A DNA stretch of 64,000 bases from Roseobacter cerasinus (GCF_009811755.1 NZ_BLIV01000003.1:620001-684000), one strand, 5' to 3'; counted from the first letter of the stretch, positions 37,097 through 45,965 are shown. Notes: a model not told the origin generated them from the sequence alone. Program-made: numbers and translations.

Positions 37097-37132
37097 TCAA
37101 ATTCATAACCAAGATGAGTTTTATGAATTTGA
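37097..37132. promoter_or_regulatory. Second inverted repeat, upstream of the homocysteine methyltransferase gene
   Basis: TCAAATTCATAA and TTATGAATTTGA form a 12-bp perfect inverted repeat with a 12-nt spacer, AT-rich in a GC-rich genome. It lies about 50 bp before the start of the bmt gene. It could be an operator or the promoter-proximal site of a regulator of methionine metabolism. I cannot match it to a known riboswitch or consensus. Confidence 0.45.
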
Positions 37133-37184
37133 TTTGAGACCACGTTCGTGACATGCGCAAGGCCTCCCATAGACGAGGCGTGCC

Positions 37185-38207
37185 ATGACCAACCCGATGA
37201 TTTCTCTGCTGGCTGAAAAGGGCACCTTGCTTGCTGATGGGGCGACGGGCACGAACCTGTTCAACATGGGGTTGATGTCCGGAGATGCGCCGGAGCTATG
37301 GAACACGGATGAGCCGGAGAAGATCAAGACGCTCTACCGGGGCGCGGTCGACGCAGGCAGCGACCTCTTCCTAACAAATTCGTTCGGCGCCAATGCCGCG
37401 CGGCTCAAGCTGCACAACGCCGAAAAACGCGTGCACGAGTTGGCGCGCGTCTCCGCTGAAATCGCACGCGATGTGGCCGATGCCGCCGGGCGCACGGTGA
37501 TCGTCGCAGGCTCCGTCGGCCCCACCGGCGAAATCATGGAGCCTGTTGGCGCGCTCAGCCACAGCCTCGCGGTCGAAATGTTTCACGAGGCCGCCGACGG
37601 GCTGAAATCCGGCGGCGCCGATATCGGCTGGCTGGAAACCATCAGCGCGCCCGAAGAATACCGCGCCGCAGCCGAAGGCTTCCAACTGGCCGGGCTCGAC
37701 TGGGCCGGCACCATGAGCTTTGACACCGCAGGCCGCACCATGATGGGCCTGACCAGCGCCGATATGGTCAAACTGGTGGAGGATCTGGGCGAGACCGCAC
37801 CGCTGGCCTTCGGCGCCAACTGCGGCACCGGCGCCTCCGACCTCCTGCGCACTATTTTGGGCTTTGCCGCCCAAGGCCCCGAACGCCCAGTGATCGCCAA
37901 GGGCAATGCAGGCATCCCGAAATATGTCGATGGCCACATCCACTACGACGGGACACCGGAGTTGATGGCCGACTACGCGGTGATGGCGCGCGCCTGCGGT
38001 GCCTCGATCATCGGGGGATGCTGCGGCACCATGCCCGAACATTTGCGGCACATGCGCGAGGCATTGGACAGCCGCACCATGGATCACCCCCCCGCACTGG
38101 AAGAGATCGTGGACAGGCTTGGTCCCTTCTCGTCGCAGAGCGATGGGACAGGCGAAGATGCAGCCCCCGCCAGGCGCAGCAGCAGGCGGCGCCGCGCGAC
38201 CGTCTGA
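37185..38207 (+). CDS. bmt: Homocysteine S-methyltransferase family protein (Bmt-like; split methionine synthase part)
   Basis: A 340-residue zinc enzyme that moves a methyl group to homocysteine. Conserved features are LLADGATGTNLFNMGL, VIVAGSVGPTGEIMEPVG, the first zinc Cys in GANCGTGASD and the CC pair in IIGGCCGTMPEHL. The C-terminus is basic (RRSSRRRRATV). It is labelled betaine-homocysteine methyltransferase in many genomes. In relatives such as Phaeobacter, however, such stand-alone domains act as the homocysteine part of a split, B12-dependent methionine synthase. A corrinoid protein gene lies 5.4 kb downstream, which supports that reading. Confidence 0.9.
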   Translation: MTNPMISLLAEKGTLLADGATGTNLFNMGLMSGDAPELWNTDEPEKIKTLYRGAVDAGSDLFLTNSFGANAARLKLHNAEKRVHELARVSAEIARDVADAAGRTVIVAGSVGPTGEIMEPVGALSHSLAVEMFHEAADGLKSGGADIGWLETISAPEEYRAAAEGFQLAGLDWAGTMSFDTAGRTMMGLTSADMVKLVEDLGETAPLAFGANCGTGASDLLRTILGFAAQGPERPVIAKGNAGIPKYVDGHIHYDGTPELMADYAVMARACGASIIGGCCGTMPEHLRHMREALDSRTMDHPPALEEIVDRLGPFSSQSDGTGEDAAPARRSSRRRRATV

Positions 38208-38252
38208 TTGCAGACGTCAACGATCTATCGCACAGCCCAACCGCGCGCCGGA

Positions 38253-38306
38253 CCCCGCCCAAAGGCGGGGCAGCGCCCGCCCCCCTTCGACGGGGGGGAA
38301 GGGCGC
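38253..38306. terminator. Double GC hairpin between convergent genes
   Basis: CCCCGCC (38253-38259) pairs with GGCGGGG (38264-38270) around CAAA. A second stem joins GCGCCC (38274-38279) to GGGCGC (38301-38306), with a C-run/G-run tip around TTCGA. It lies between the rightward bmt gene and the leftward tetR gene. It resembles the hairpin pair at 23748-23800, which suggests a family of intergenic terminator elements. Confidence 0.65.
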
Positions 38307-38353
38307 TTCACCCCCGAACCTGATCCCCACTGGTTCGCGATGACAGCGCCTGC

Positions 38354-38983
38354 CTAGCGACGCCCAGAGGCGTCCAGCACCGCCCGGCTCACCGCCATCA
38401 GAAAATCCCAATCGTCCAGGTCCTCAGCTTCGACCTTGTTCTTCTTGTCGATGCTCAGAAAGGCATGCCCGTGCACGCTGGTCCAGAGGATATAGGCCGA
38501 CAGCATGGAAACCGGGCTATTGGCCTCAGCCCCCAGGCAGGCCCCGCAGGCCCGGTCCACGATGTCGCGGCACAGGTTCCCTTTCTGGTGCAGGATGTCA
38601 TCTTCCTCATGGCCTTCGGTCAAGCTGAACATCAGCCGGAACACGCCCGGCTCCGCCTTGGCAAAGTCGATGTAAGCCTGACCGATTCCCGCAACACTCT
38701 CATATGTGCCCACCGCAAACCGGTCCCGGCCCTGGGCCATCTGCTCGGCCAAACGGTCCATCGCGTCCGAGACCAGTGCATTCATCAACTCCGTCCGGTC
38801 TTTGAAATGCTTGTAAGGGGCCGCTGTGCTCACCCCGGCCCGCCGTGCCGCCTCAGCGACAGAAAATCCATCTGGGCCATGCACTTCCACCAGCTCCCGC
38901 ACAACGGCCAGCAGCTGCTCGCGCAGGTCTCCGTGGTGATACGTTGTGCGCCGGTCCGGCAGCGTGTCGTGAGATTCTGACAA
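38354..38983 (-). CDS. TetR/AcrR-family transcriptional regulator
   Basis: A 209-residue repressor. The N-terminal DNA-binding domain contains the helix-turn-helix FSVAEAARRAGVSTAAPYKH (about 38-57) followed by FKDRTELMNALV. The C-terminal ligand domain is of the WHG/TetR_C type. It is divergent from the RND efflux genes with a 78-bp shared promoter region that contains a short palindrome, so it almost surely controls the pump and itself. The inducer is unknown. Confidence 0.92.
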   Translation of the reverse strand: MSESHDTLPDRRTTYHHGDLREQLLAVVRELVEVHGPDGFSVAEAARRAGVSTAAPYKHFKDRTELMNALVSDAMDRLAEQMAQGRDRFAVGTYESVAGIGQAYIDFAKAEPGVFRLMFSLTEGHEEDDILHQKGNLCRDIVDRACGACLGAEANSPVSMLSAYILWTSVHGHAFLSIDKKNKVEAEDLDDWDFLMAVSRAVLDASGRR

Positions 38984-39027
38984 AAAACGCTCCTTCGCGC
39001 TTGATTAAGTTAGAGCCTATAACATAT

Positions 39028-39042
39028 GTAAGCATCACTTAC
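39028..39042. promoter_or_regulatory. Operator candidate for the TetR regulator
   Basis: GTAAG and CTTAC form an inverted repeat around CATCA in the 78-bp gap between tetR and the efflux genes, 20 bp before the adaptor start. Size and place fit a TetR-family site. The half-sites are short, so this is tentative. Confidence 0.45.
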
Positions 39043-39061
39043 TTCACAAGTGAGGCACCTC

Positions 39062-40228
39062 ATGGCCAACACACCATCCGCTGCACACCGCCCGCTTTGG
39101 CGTCGCATCCTACGACAGGGCACAACCATAGTCTTCACCCTTTTGGCCATCGCCTTGGCCATCGGGCTGATGATCCTCGGACAGACGGTTCTGGCAGATC
39201 GCGCCGCTGAGGTCGAGGCACCACCGGCCACCGCCCCCCTGGCCGTCACGGCTCTGCCCCTCACGCTTGAGGACGGCTATCACGTGACCCGCAGGTTCCC
39301 CGGCCAGATCGAAGCGGCACAGCGCACGACCATGGCGTTCGAACAGGGCGGGACGGTTGCCATGATTGCCGTGGATGAGGGGGCCACCGTGCAGGCAGGC
39401 GATCTGATCGCGCGTCTCGACACACGGCTGATCGCGGCAGAGCAGGCCCGGCTGACAGCGGCCCGCCGCGCGCTGGAGGCGCAGGCCGAACTGGCGCGCC
39501 GCACCACCACCCGGCAAACCGAACTGCGCAATCGCGGCTTTGCGTCAAACCAGGCGGTGGACAACGTCACGCTGCAGCTGGCGGAGCTGGAAGCCCGGAT
39601 CGCCGAGATTGACGCAAGTCTCGTCTCGGTCGATCTGCAATTGGAAAAATCGCAGCTGCATGCGCCCTTCGATGGCACCGTGGCCACCCGTCTGGTCGAC
39701 ACCGGCGGCGCGGTTGGCGCCGGTCAGACCATCTTGTCGCTGGTCGAAACCGCAGGAGCGCAGATGCGCGTCGGTCTGAGCCCGAACATTGTCGCTGGCC
39801 TTGAAGACGCAACCAACCTCGAAGCGGTCTTTGCCGAGGACCGCTACCCGGTCACGCTGGCTTCGGTCCTGCCAGAATTGGACAGCGCCACCCGCACCCG
39901 CACCGTGCTGCTGGATTTCGAGGGGGGCGCGCTGCCGCCGCTGCGCGAAACCGGGACATTGATCCTGCAGCAATATGTGGCCGAACGCGGGGCCTGGGTG
40001 CCGCTGTCCGCGCTGCAAGACGCGCCCCGGGGGCTCTGGCAGGTGATGATCCTGACCGAAACCAAAGGTCAGATGACGGTGGCAACGGAAGCGGTCGAAG
40101 TGCTCTTCTCCGATGGCGCACGCGCCTATGTGCGCGGCACTTTCGCTGACGGGACACGCATCATCCCGGACGGCCCGCACCGCGTGGTCGCCGGGCAGCC
40201 CGTTCGTTTGACCGCAGAGGCAGGCTGA
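39062..40228 (+). CDS. RND efflux periplasmic adaptor (membrane fusion protein)
   Basis: A 388-residue adaptor with an N-terminal membrane anchor (about 16-45, IVFTLLAIALAIGLMILGQT). Half of the lipoyl domain follows (RRFPGQIEAAQRTTMAFEQG), then a helical hairpin at about 130-200 and the second half (KSQLHAPFDGTVATRLVDTG). The ATG at 39062 was chosen; a GTG at 39050 would add four residues. Its stop overlaps the ATG of the pump gene. No outer-membrane TolC-like gene is adjacent, so the channel is supplied from elsewhere. Confidence 0.94.
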   Translation: MANTPSAAHRPLWRRILRQGTTIVFTLLAIALAIGLMILGQTVLADRAAEVEAPPATAPLAVTALPLTLEDGYHVTRRFPGQIEAAQRTTMAFEQGGTVAMIAVDEGATVQAGDLIARLDTRLIAAEQARLTAARRALEAQAELARRTTTRQTELRNRGFASNQAVDNVTLQLAELEARIAEIDASLVSVDLQLEKSQLHAPFDGTVATRLVDTGGAVGAGQTILSLVETAGAQMRVGLSPNIVAGLEDATNLEAVFAEDRYPVTLASVLPELDSATRTRTVLLDFEGGALPPLRETGTLILQQYVAERGAWVPLSALQDAPRGLWQVMILTETKGQMTVATEAVEVLFSDGARAYVRGTFADGTRIIPDGPHRVVAGQPVRLTAEAG

Positions 40229-43200
40229 TGGAAACGCTCACCTTTCGCCAACCGCGCCTGGTCGCCCTTGCGCTGCTTGTGATCATTGCCGCCGGTCTCT
40301 CGGCGTTGCTGGCCATCGGGCGGCAGGAAGACCCGACCATCACCAACCTCTTCGCTACCATCACCACGCCCTACCCCGGCGCGGACCCTGCGCGTGTGGA
40401 AACCCTCGTCACCGCCGAGATCGAGGATGAGCTGCGCGAGATCCCGGAAGTGGACGAGATCAACTCCACCTCGGCCACCGGCATCTCGATCATCCAGGTG
40501 GACCTGCTGGAGACCCTGCCCGACGGGCGGATCGAACAGGTCTGGTCGGAAATCCGCGATGCGCTTGCAGATGCGGGGGCGAATTTTCCTCAAGGCGTCG
40601 CCACGCCCGAGTTCTCCTCGGATGGGGCGGGCACCTACGGGGCCATCATCGCGCTGTCTGCGGATCACAGCGACGTGCCGCTGACGATCATGGGACGCTA
40701 TGCTGAAACGCTGGCCGACAGCCTGCGCAGCGCGTCGGGCACCAAACAGGTCGAAACCTTCGGCGCGCCTGAAGAAGAGGTGCTCGTCACCCTCGACCCG
40801 GTGCGCGCCGCCGCACTTGGGCTGAGCGCGGACGATGTCTCTGCCGCCATCGCCCGGGCCGACAGCAAAACCCAGGCCGGGCGCCTGCGCAGCCCCGACA
40901 ATGAGTTGATCATCGACCTTGAGGGCGACATCACAGCGCTGAAGCGGGTGCGCGAGATGATCCTGCGCGAAGGCCCGGATGGGCAGGTCACCCGTGTGGC
41001 CGACATTGCCCAGATCAGCCGTGAGCCGCGCCTGCCGCTGGCCGAGCAGGCGCTGCACAATGGCGCGCCCGCCATTCTTGTTGCAGCCAAGCTCGAAGAT
41101 GATCTGCAGGTCGATGTCTGGATGGACCGCGTCGTGGCGGAACTGGGCAGTTTTCAGAACATCGTGCCCGACAGCATCAACGCCGAGCTGATCTTTGACC
41201 AAAGCCGCTACACCGCCGACCGTCTGGCCGAAGTCGGCGGAAACATGGCGATCGGTGTGGCGCTGGTGGTCGGCGTTCTGCTGATCACCATGGGCGTGCG
41301 GGCGGCGCTGATTGTGGCCCTGATCCTGCCCATTGTTTCGCTGGCCACGCTCGCCACGATGAACATCATTGGCCTCGCGATCCATCAGATGTCAGTCACA
41401 GGTCTGATTGTAGCGCTGGGGCTGCTGGTCGATGCGGGCATTGTGATGACCGACGAGGTTGGCAAGCGCATCGCCGATGGCCAGACCCGGCTGTTGGCCG
41501 TGCGGGGGGCGGTGCGACGGCTCTTTGCGCCGCTCTTTGCCTCAACCATCACAACCGCGCTGTCTTTCACCCCGATGATCCTGCTGCCCGGCCCGGCGGG
41601 GGATTTCGTGGGCTCCATCGCCATTGCGGTGGTGACCATGCTGATGTGGTCCTTTGTGGTGGCGGTGACGCTGACCCCCGCCATTGCCGGCTGGGCCATG
41701 CCAGCAGGCGACAAGGGTGGTTTGCTCTCCTCCGGCCTGCGCGTGCCCGCGCTGTCGCGCGCCTTTGCAACGACCCTGCGCTGGTCAGTGCAAAACCCGA
41801 TCCGCTCAGTCGCGCTAGCGCTGGTCCTGCCAGTGCTTGGCTTTCTGTCGATGCCGCTGCTGACCGCGCAATTCTTCCCGGGCGTGGACCGCGATCAGTT
41901 TCACATCGAGGTCGATCTGCGGCCAGGTGCGGCGCTTGGCCAGACCGAGGCGGTGGTCGCACGGCTAGACCAGCTGCTGCGCGACGCAGCCGAGACGCAG
42001 CAAGTCTCCTGGGTCCTGGGCAAATCGGCGCCTGCGTTCTACTACAACATGGCCGGTGGCCGCGACAACGCCGCCCGCTTTGCCGAAGCGCTGGTCACCA
42101 CCACCTCCCCGCAGGCCACCGAAACTCTGATCGCACGGCTGGAACGCAGCATCGACGCAGTGGCCCCCGAGGCGCAGGTGCTGGTGCGCGGGCTGGTGCA
42201 AGGCCCGCCCGTGGACGCGCCGGTTGAGTTGCGCATCGTCGGCCCCGATCTTGCGACCCTTCGCGAAACCGGTGCCGAAATCCGGCGGATTCTGTCGGAT
42301 ATCAGCTCCGTGACCCTTGCCCGTGGGACGGTCACCAATGGCGCACCGGAGGTGAGCATTGATGTGGATGAAGCCAAGGCCCGCCAACTCGGTCTGGACT
42401 TAGCAGGTGTTTCCCGGCAACTCGAAGCCGGTCTGGAGGGTGTCGCGGGCGGCTCTCTCCTCGAAGGCCCCGAAGAGCTGCCGGTACGCGTCCGCTTCGG
42501 CCAGGCCACCCGCAGCGACCTGACCGCCATCGCAGATTTGATGCTGCTGCCGGGCAATGCCGCGCAGCTCTCGGCGCACGGCCAGTTTCCAGGCGTCCCC
42601 CTCTCCGCCATCGCGGAGCTGACGCTGACCCCCAGTGAGCCCATCATCACCCGCCGCAACGCCGAACGGGTCAACACCATTCAGGCGTTCATCCTGCGCG
42701 ATGTTCTGCCCGAAGAGGCCCTGGTCGAGGTACAGGCAGCGCTTGACGCTCAAGGCTTCGACCTGCCCGCCGGATACCGGCTGGAGATCGGCGGCGACAG
42801 CGATGCGCGGGCCGAGACGATGGGCAATCTGCTGGCCTCGCTGGGGCTGATCGTGACGCTGTCGATCGCGGCCATCGTGATGACCTTCAACTCCTTCCGC
42901 CTTTCCGCCATTGCCTTGGTGGTCAGCGTGCTCTCGGCGGGTCTCAGCATTCTGGCGCTGGCCGTGTTCCAATACCCCTTTGGCATCAATGCGATCATTG
43001 GGGTCATCGGCTCCATCGGCGTGTCGATCAACGCCGCCATCATCATCATGACCGGCCTGCGCGACGACCCGGGCGCGCGGGCCGGTGATGCTGAGGCCAT
43101 GGTGAGTGTGCTGATGAGTTCCAGCCGGCACATCATCAGCACCACCATCACCACCTTTGGCGGCTTCCTGCCCCTGATCCTCGCGGGCGGTGGCTTCTGG

Positions 43201-43365
43201 CCGCCCTTTGCCATGTCCGTGGCGGGCGGAGTGCTGCTGTCTACAGTGGTGTCTTTCTACTTCACGCCGCCGATGTTCGCGCTGCTCTACGCAAAGCGGG
43301 GGGCGAAAGAGGCGCAGCAGCCCACACCACAACCGGTCCTGAATCTGGTGCAAGCGGCGGAGTAA
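40228..43365 (+). CDS. RND efflux transporter permease subunit
   Basis: A 1045-residue inner-membrane proton antiporter of the AcrB/HAE1 superfamily, with twelve predicted helices and two large periplasmic loops. The proton-relay region contains GLLVDAGIVMTDE in helix 4, where the usual second Asp is Ala. A GFLPLILAGGGFWPPFA stretch lies in the C-terminal half. It is co-translated with the adaptor and controlled by the divergent TetR gene. Substrate unknown. With one acidic residue where AcrB has DD, it resembles the HAE pumps common in alphaproteobacteria. Confidence 0.94.
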   Translation: METLTFRQPRLVALALLVIIAAGLSALLAIGRQEDPTITNLFATITTPYPGADPARVETLVTAEIEDELREIPEVDEINSTSATGISIIQVDLLETLPDGRIEQVWSEIRDALADAGANFPQGVATPEFSSDGAGTYGAIIALSADHSDVPLTIMGRYAETLADSLRSASGTKQVETFGAPEEEVLVTLDPVRAAALGLSADDVSAAIARADSKTQAGRLRSPDNELIIDLEGDITALKRVREMILREGPDGQVTRVADIAQISREPRLPLAEQALHNGAPAILVAAKLEDDLQVDVWMDRVVAELGSFQNIVPDSINAELIFDQSRYTADRLAEVGGNMAIGVALVVGVLLITMGVRAALIVALILPIVSLATLATMNIIGLAIHQMSVTGLIVALGLLVDAGIVMTDEVGKRIADGQTRLLAVRGAVRRLFAPLFASTITTALSFTPMILLPGPAGDFVGSIAIAVVTMLMWSFVVAVTLTPAIAGWAMPAGDKGGLLSSGLRVPALSRAFATTLRWSVQNPIRSVALALVLPVLGFLSMPLLTAQFFPGVDRDQFHIEVDLRPGAALGQTEAVVARLDQLLRDAAETQQVSWVLGKSAPAFYYNMAGGRDNAARFAEALVTTTSPQATETLIARLERSIDAVAPEAQVLVRGLVQGPPVDAPVELRIVGPDLATLRETGAEIRRILSDISSVTLARGTVTNGAPEVSIDVDEAKARQLGLDLAGVSRQLEAGLEGVAGGSLLEGPEELPVRVRFGQATRSDLTAIADLMLLPGNAAQLSAHGQFPGVPLSAIAELTLTPSEPIITRRNAERVNTIQAFILRDVLPEEALVEVQAALDAQGFDLPAGYRLEIGGDSDARAETMGNLLASLGLIVTLSIAAIVMTFNSFRLSAIALVVSVLSAGLSILALAVFQYPFGINAIIGVIGSIGVSINAAIIIMTGLRDDPGARAGDAEAMVSVLMSSSRHIISTTITTFGGFLPLILAGGGFWPPFAMSVAGGVLLSTVVSFYFTPPMFALLYAKRGAKEAQQPTPQPVLNLVQAAE

Positions 43366-43578
43366 CCGGCGCTTAACCTCTATATCTTTATGAAAAGATT
43401 TCGGATGCGGCAGCTCTGAGGGTGCTTGTGCCGCGCAGGTCTCGCACGCTAAAATTCGCGTCAGATGGTCGCGCGCCGATATCGTCGTGTCGCTATTTGG
43501 ACAGTGCGACTCACTCGATCTGTCAAAACGAAAGTGAGGCCAGACCCCGCACGCCGGGGCAGCGATAGAGGATTGCCC

Positions 43579-44277
43579 ATGTCGGACGAAGACGAAATCA
43601 TCCTGTCGGAGCTGGACGACGAAGAACTTGTCCAGCAAATGTTCGATGATCTTTATGACGGCCTCAAAGAAGAGATCGAAGAGGCGGTCAACATCCTGCT
43701 GGAGCGTGGATGGCAGCCCTATGACATCCTGACCAAGGCGCTTGTGGGCGGTATGACCATCGTGGGCCATGACTTCCGCGACGGGATCCTCTTCGTGCCC
43801 GAGGTGCTGCTGGCGGCCAATGCGATGAAGGGCGGCATGGCCATCCTGAAGCCGCTGCTGGCCGAAACCGGCGCGCCGCGTGTGGGCAAGATGGTGATCG
43901 GCACCGTGAAGGGTGACATCCACGACATCGGCAAGAACCTCGTCGGCATGATGATGGAAGGCGCAGGCTTCGAGGTGGTCGATCTTGGTATCAACAACGC
44001 GGTCGAGAAATACATGGAGGCGCTGGAGACCGAGGCGCCGGACATCCTCGGTATGTCGGCCCTGCTGACCACCACGATGCCCTACATGAAAGTTGTGATC
44101 GACACGATGGTCGAACAGGGCGTGCGCGATGACTATATCGTTCTTGTGGGTGGCGCGCCACTGAATGAGGAGTTCGGCAAGGCCATCGGCGCGGATGCCT
44201 ACTGCCGCGATGCCGCCGTTGCTGTGGAAACCGCCAAGGAGTGGGTCGGGCGCAAGCACAACCAGAAAAGCGCCTGA
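43579..44277 (+). CDS. Corrinoid (B12-binding) protein, MtbC/MetH-like
   Basis: A 232-residue methyl-carrier protein. Residues 10-95 are the helical cap (VGGMTIVGHDFRDGILFVPE). Residues 100-225 form the Rossmann-like B12 domain with the cobalt-ligand motif DxHxxG (Asp113, His115, Gly118 in KGDIHDIGKN) and the later GGAPLNEEFGKAIGADAYC. It would carry the methyl group between a pterin methyltransferase and the homocysteine methyltransferase at 37185 in a split methionine synthase. The ATG at 43579 (MSDEDE) has AGAGGA upstream. It heads a four-gene run. Confidence 0.93.
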   Translation: MSDEDEIILSELDDEELVQQMFDDLYDGLKEEIEEAVNILLERGWQPYDILTKALVGGMTIVGHDFRDGILFVPEVLLAANAMKGGMAILKPLLAETGAPRVGKMVIGTVKGDIHDIGKNLVGMMMEGAGFEVVDLGINNAVEKYMEALETEAPDILGMSALLTTTMPYMKVVIDTMVEQGVRDDYIVLVGGAPLNEEFGKAIGADAYCRDAAVAVETAKEWVGRKHNQKSA

Positions 44278-44321
44278 TCCTGCGCGCGGCAAGGACCGGG
44301 CCAAACGAAAGGACAGGTCAC

Positions 44322-44537
44322 ATGGCGCTCGACAAACTGGTGCTCATCTGCCTCTGCGTGATCGCTGCCTTCGGCGTCACCCTATGGCTGGCCGCGCTTG
44401 TGCTGACAGCCTTGCATGTCCCAGCCGGTTGGCTGGCCCTGATCCCGGCAGCACTGGTTGGTTATGTTTTCTACCGGGTTCTGTCCGAACGGCTCGGGAA
44501 CGCCGACGAAGACCACTACGACAGGATGAAACACTAA
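44322..44537 (+). CDS. Small two-helix membrane protein
   Basis: A 71-residue protein with two hydrophobic helices (LVLICLCVIAAFGVTLWLAA and GWLALIPAALVGYVFYRVL) and a charged C-terminus ERLGNADEDHYDRMKH. The ATG at 44322 follows AAAGGACAGG. I do not recognise a family. It ends one base before the start of the YbjQ-family gene and lies 44 bp after the corrinoid gene, so it is part of that operon. Confidence 0.78.
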   Translation: MALDKLVLICLCVIAAFGVTLWLAALVLTALHVPAGWLALIPAALVGYVFYRVLSERLGNADEDHYDRMKH

Positions 44538-44538
44538 G

Positions 44539-44862
44539 ATGCTGGTGGTCACCGCCTCCCAGATCGCAGGACGACCCATCGCAGAAACGCTGGGCCTCGT
44601 CCGCGGCTCTACAGTGCGTGCAAAACACATCGGCACGGATATCGTTGCGGGCCTGAAAAACCTCGTGGGCGGCGAAGTCACAGGCTATTCATCGCTGATG
44701 GCAGGCGCCCGCGAACAGGCGCTGGACCGGATGATCGCCGAGGCGCAGACACTGGGCGCCGACGCAGTGGTCGACATGCGGTTCGAGACTTCGCAAATCA
44801 TGGGCGGTGCATCCGAAATTCTGGCCTACGGAACGGCTGTGCGTCTCGATGCCGCTTCATGA
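44539..44862 (+). CDS. YbjQ/UPF0145-family protein
   Basis: A 107-residue protein of the heavy-metal-binding-domain (YbjQ) family, which forms pentamers of unknown role. The family pattern is clear: GRPIAETLGLVRGSTVRAKH, YSSLMAGAREQALDRMIAEA and a beta-strand GADAVVDMRFETSQIMGG. It is packed between a small membrane protein gene and a DUF1638 gene that overlaps its end by 14 bp. Confidence 0.9.
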   Translation: MLVVTASQIAGRPIAETLGLVRGSTVRAKHIGTDIVAGLKNLVGGEVTGYSSLMAGAREQALDRMIAEAQTLGADAVVDMRFETSQIMGGASEILAYGTAVRLDAAS

Positions 44863-45481
44863 TCAAAGCCTGACCGAGGAGGGTCTGGCACCCACCGGCC
44901 AGGGCCGTGTGCTGCTGATCGCCTGCGGCGCGCTTGCCCGCGAGATCCTTGATCTAAAGGCCCTGAACGGCTGGACCCACCTGGATCTCACCTGCCTGCC
45001 CGCAAAATACCACCTCTACCCGGAAAAGATCACCCTAAGCGTGCGCGAGACGGTGACCAAACACCGCGCCCGCTACGATCAGATCTTTGTGGTCTACGCG
45101 GATTGCGGCACCGGAGGGTTGCTGCAAAAGGCCTGCGCAGAGCTTGGCGTTGAGATGGTGTCCGGCCCGCACTGCTATTCCTTCTTTGAAGGCAATGACC
45201 GCTTCGCCGCACAAAGCGAGACGGAGATCACCACCTTCTACCTCACCGACTTTCTGGTCCGCCAGTTCGATGCCTTTGTGGTCAAACCCATGGGCCTCGA
45301 TCGCCATCCGGAACTGCGGGATATGTATTTCGGAAATTATGAAAAGCTGGTCTACCAGGCCCAGACCGATGATCCGGGACTGACCCGCAAGGCTCAGGAC
45401 TGCGCGGCCTTCCTCGGTCTTACCTTTGAACGCCGCTTCACCGGCTACGGTGATCTCGCCACAACATTGGCCAAACTCTGA
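44849..45481 (+). CDS. DUF1638 protein
   Basis: A 210-residue cytosolic protein. Conserved segments are VLLIACGALAREILDLKAL, LTCLPAKYHLYPEKI, VVYADCGTGGLLQKA and YLTDFLVRQFDAFVVKPMGL. DUF1638 genes are often found near corrinoid methyltransferase systems, as here, and may help maintain or reactivate the corrinoid protein. The ATG at 44849 begins MPLHDQSLTEEG and overlaps the preceding gene. Strong hairpins follow the stop. Confidence 0.88.
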   Translation: MPLHDQSLTEEGLAPTGQGRVLLIACGALAREILDLKALNGWTHLDLTCLPAKYHLYPEKITLSVRETVTKHRARYDQIFVVYADCGTGGLLQKACAELGVEMVSGPHCYSFFEGNDRFAAQSETEITTFYLTDFLVRQFDAFVVKPMGLDRHPELRDMYFGNYEKLVYQAQTDDPGLTRKAQDCAAFLGLTFERRFTGYGDLATTLAKL

Positions 45482-45499
45482 TCCGCTGCCGTCCAACCG

Positions 45500-45548
45500 C
45501 AAAGCCCGGCACGGGCTTTGCTCATCATGTCGTGGCGCCGAAGGCGCC
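45500..45548. terminator. Hairpin pair between the DUF1638 gene and sufE
   Basis: CAAAGCCCG (45500-45508) pairs with CGGGCTTTG (45512-45520) around GCA. GGCGCC (45534-45539) pairs with GGCGCC (45543-45548) around GAA. The two sit between convergent genes and can end both transcripts. Confidence 0.65.
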
Positions 45549-45557
45549 TCCGCCGGA

Positions 45558-45965
45558 TCACGCGGCGGCGGCCACCGCGCGCAAGCGCTCGATCATCGCC
45601 CGCAGCCCGTTGGACCGTTGCGCTGACAGATGATCATTCAGCCCCAGCCGCGCCATCTCCGCCCGCGCATCCACCTCAAGCACCTCCGCCACAGGCAAGC
45701 CCGCATAAAGCTTGCGCAAAACCGCAATCAGACCATTCACGATCATCGCATCGCTCTCGCCGTCGAACTGCAGCACGCCCCCATCGGTCACCACATGCAG
45801 CCAGACCTGACTGGCACAGCCGTCCACCTTCGTGGCGGGCACCTTTAACGCCGCATTGAGCGGCGCCATCATCTTGCCTTCCTCGATCACCAGCCTGTAG
45901 CGGTCTTCCCAGTCTTCCAGAAACTCGAAATCCTCAACCAGATCTTCAAAAGCTGCCTGCGCCAT
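45558..45965 (-). CDS. sufE: SufE-family sulfur acceptor
   Basis: A 135-residue protein that takes sulfur from the cysteine desulfurase SufS for iron-sulfur cluster assembly. The active cysteine lies in KVDGCASQVWLHVV. Other conserved parts are FEFLEDWEDRYRLVIEEGK and IVNGLIAVLRKLYAGLPVAE. Normal length. No suf genes are adjacent; a divergent lipoprotein gene starts 126 bp upstream. Confidence 0.94.
   Translation of the reverse strand: MAQAAFEDLVEDFEFLEDWEDRYRLVIEEGKMMAPLNAALKVPATKVDGCASQVWLHVVTDGGVLQFDGESDAMIVNGLIAVLRKLYAGLPVAEVLEVDARAEMARLGLNDHLSAQRSNGLRAMIERLRAVAAAA

Noticed and set aside
43366-43578. Possible SAM, SAH or cobalamin riboswitch before the corrinoid gene
   Set aside because: Only a small CCCCG/CGGGG stem is visible. 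None of the conserved blocks of those riboswitch classes could be matched.
42400-44304. A 634-residue minus-strand reading frame
   Set aside because: It runs across the end of the RND pump gene, the intergenic gap and the corrinoid protein gene, all clearly coded on the plus strand.
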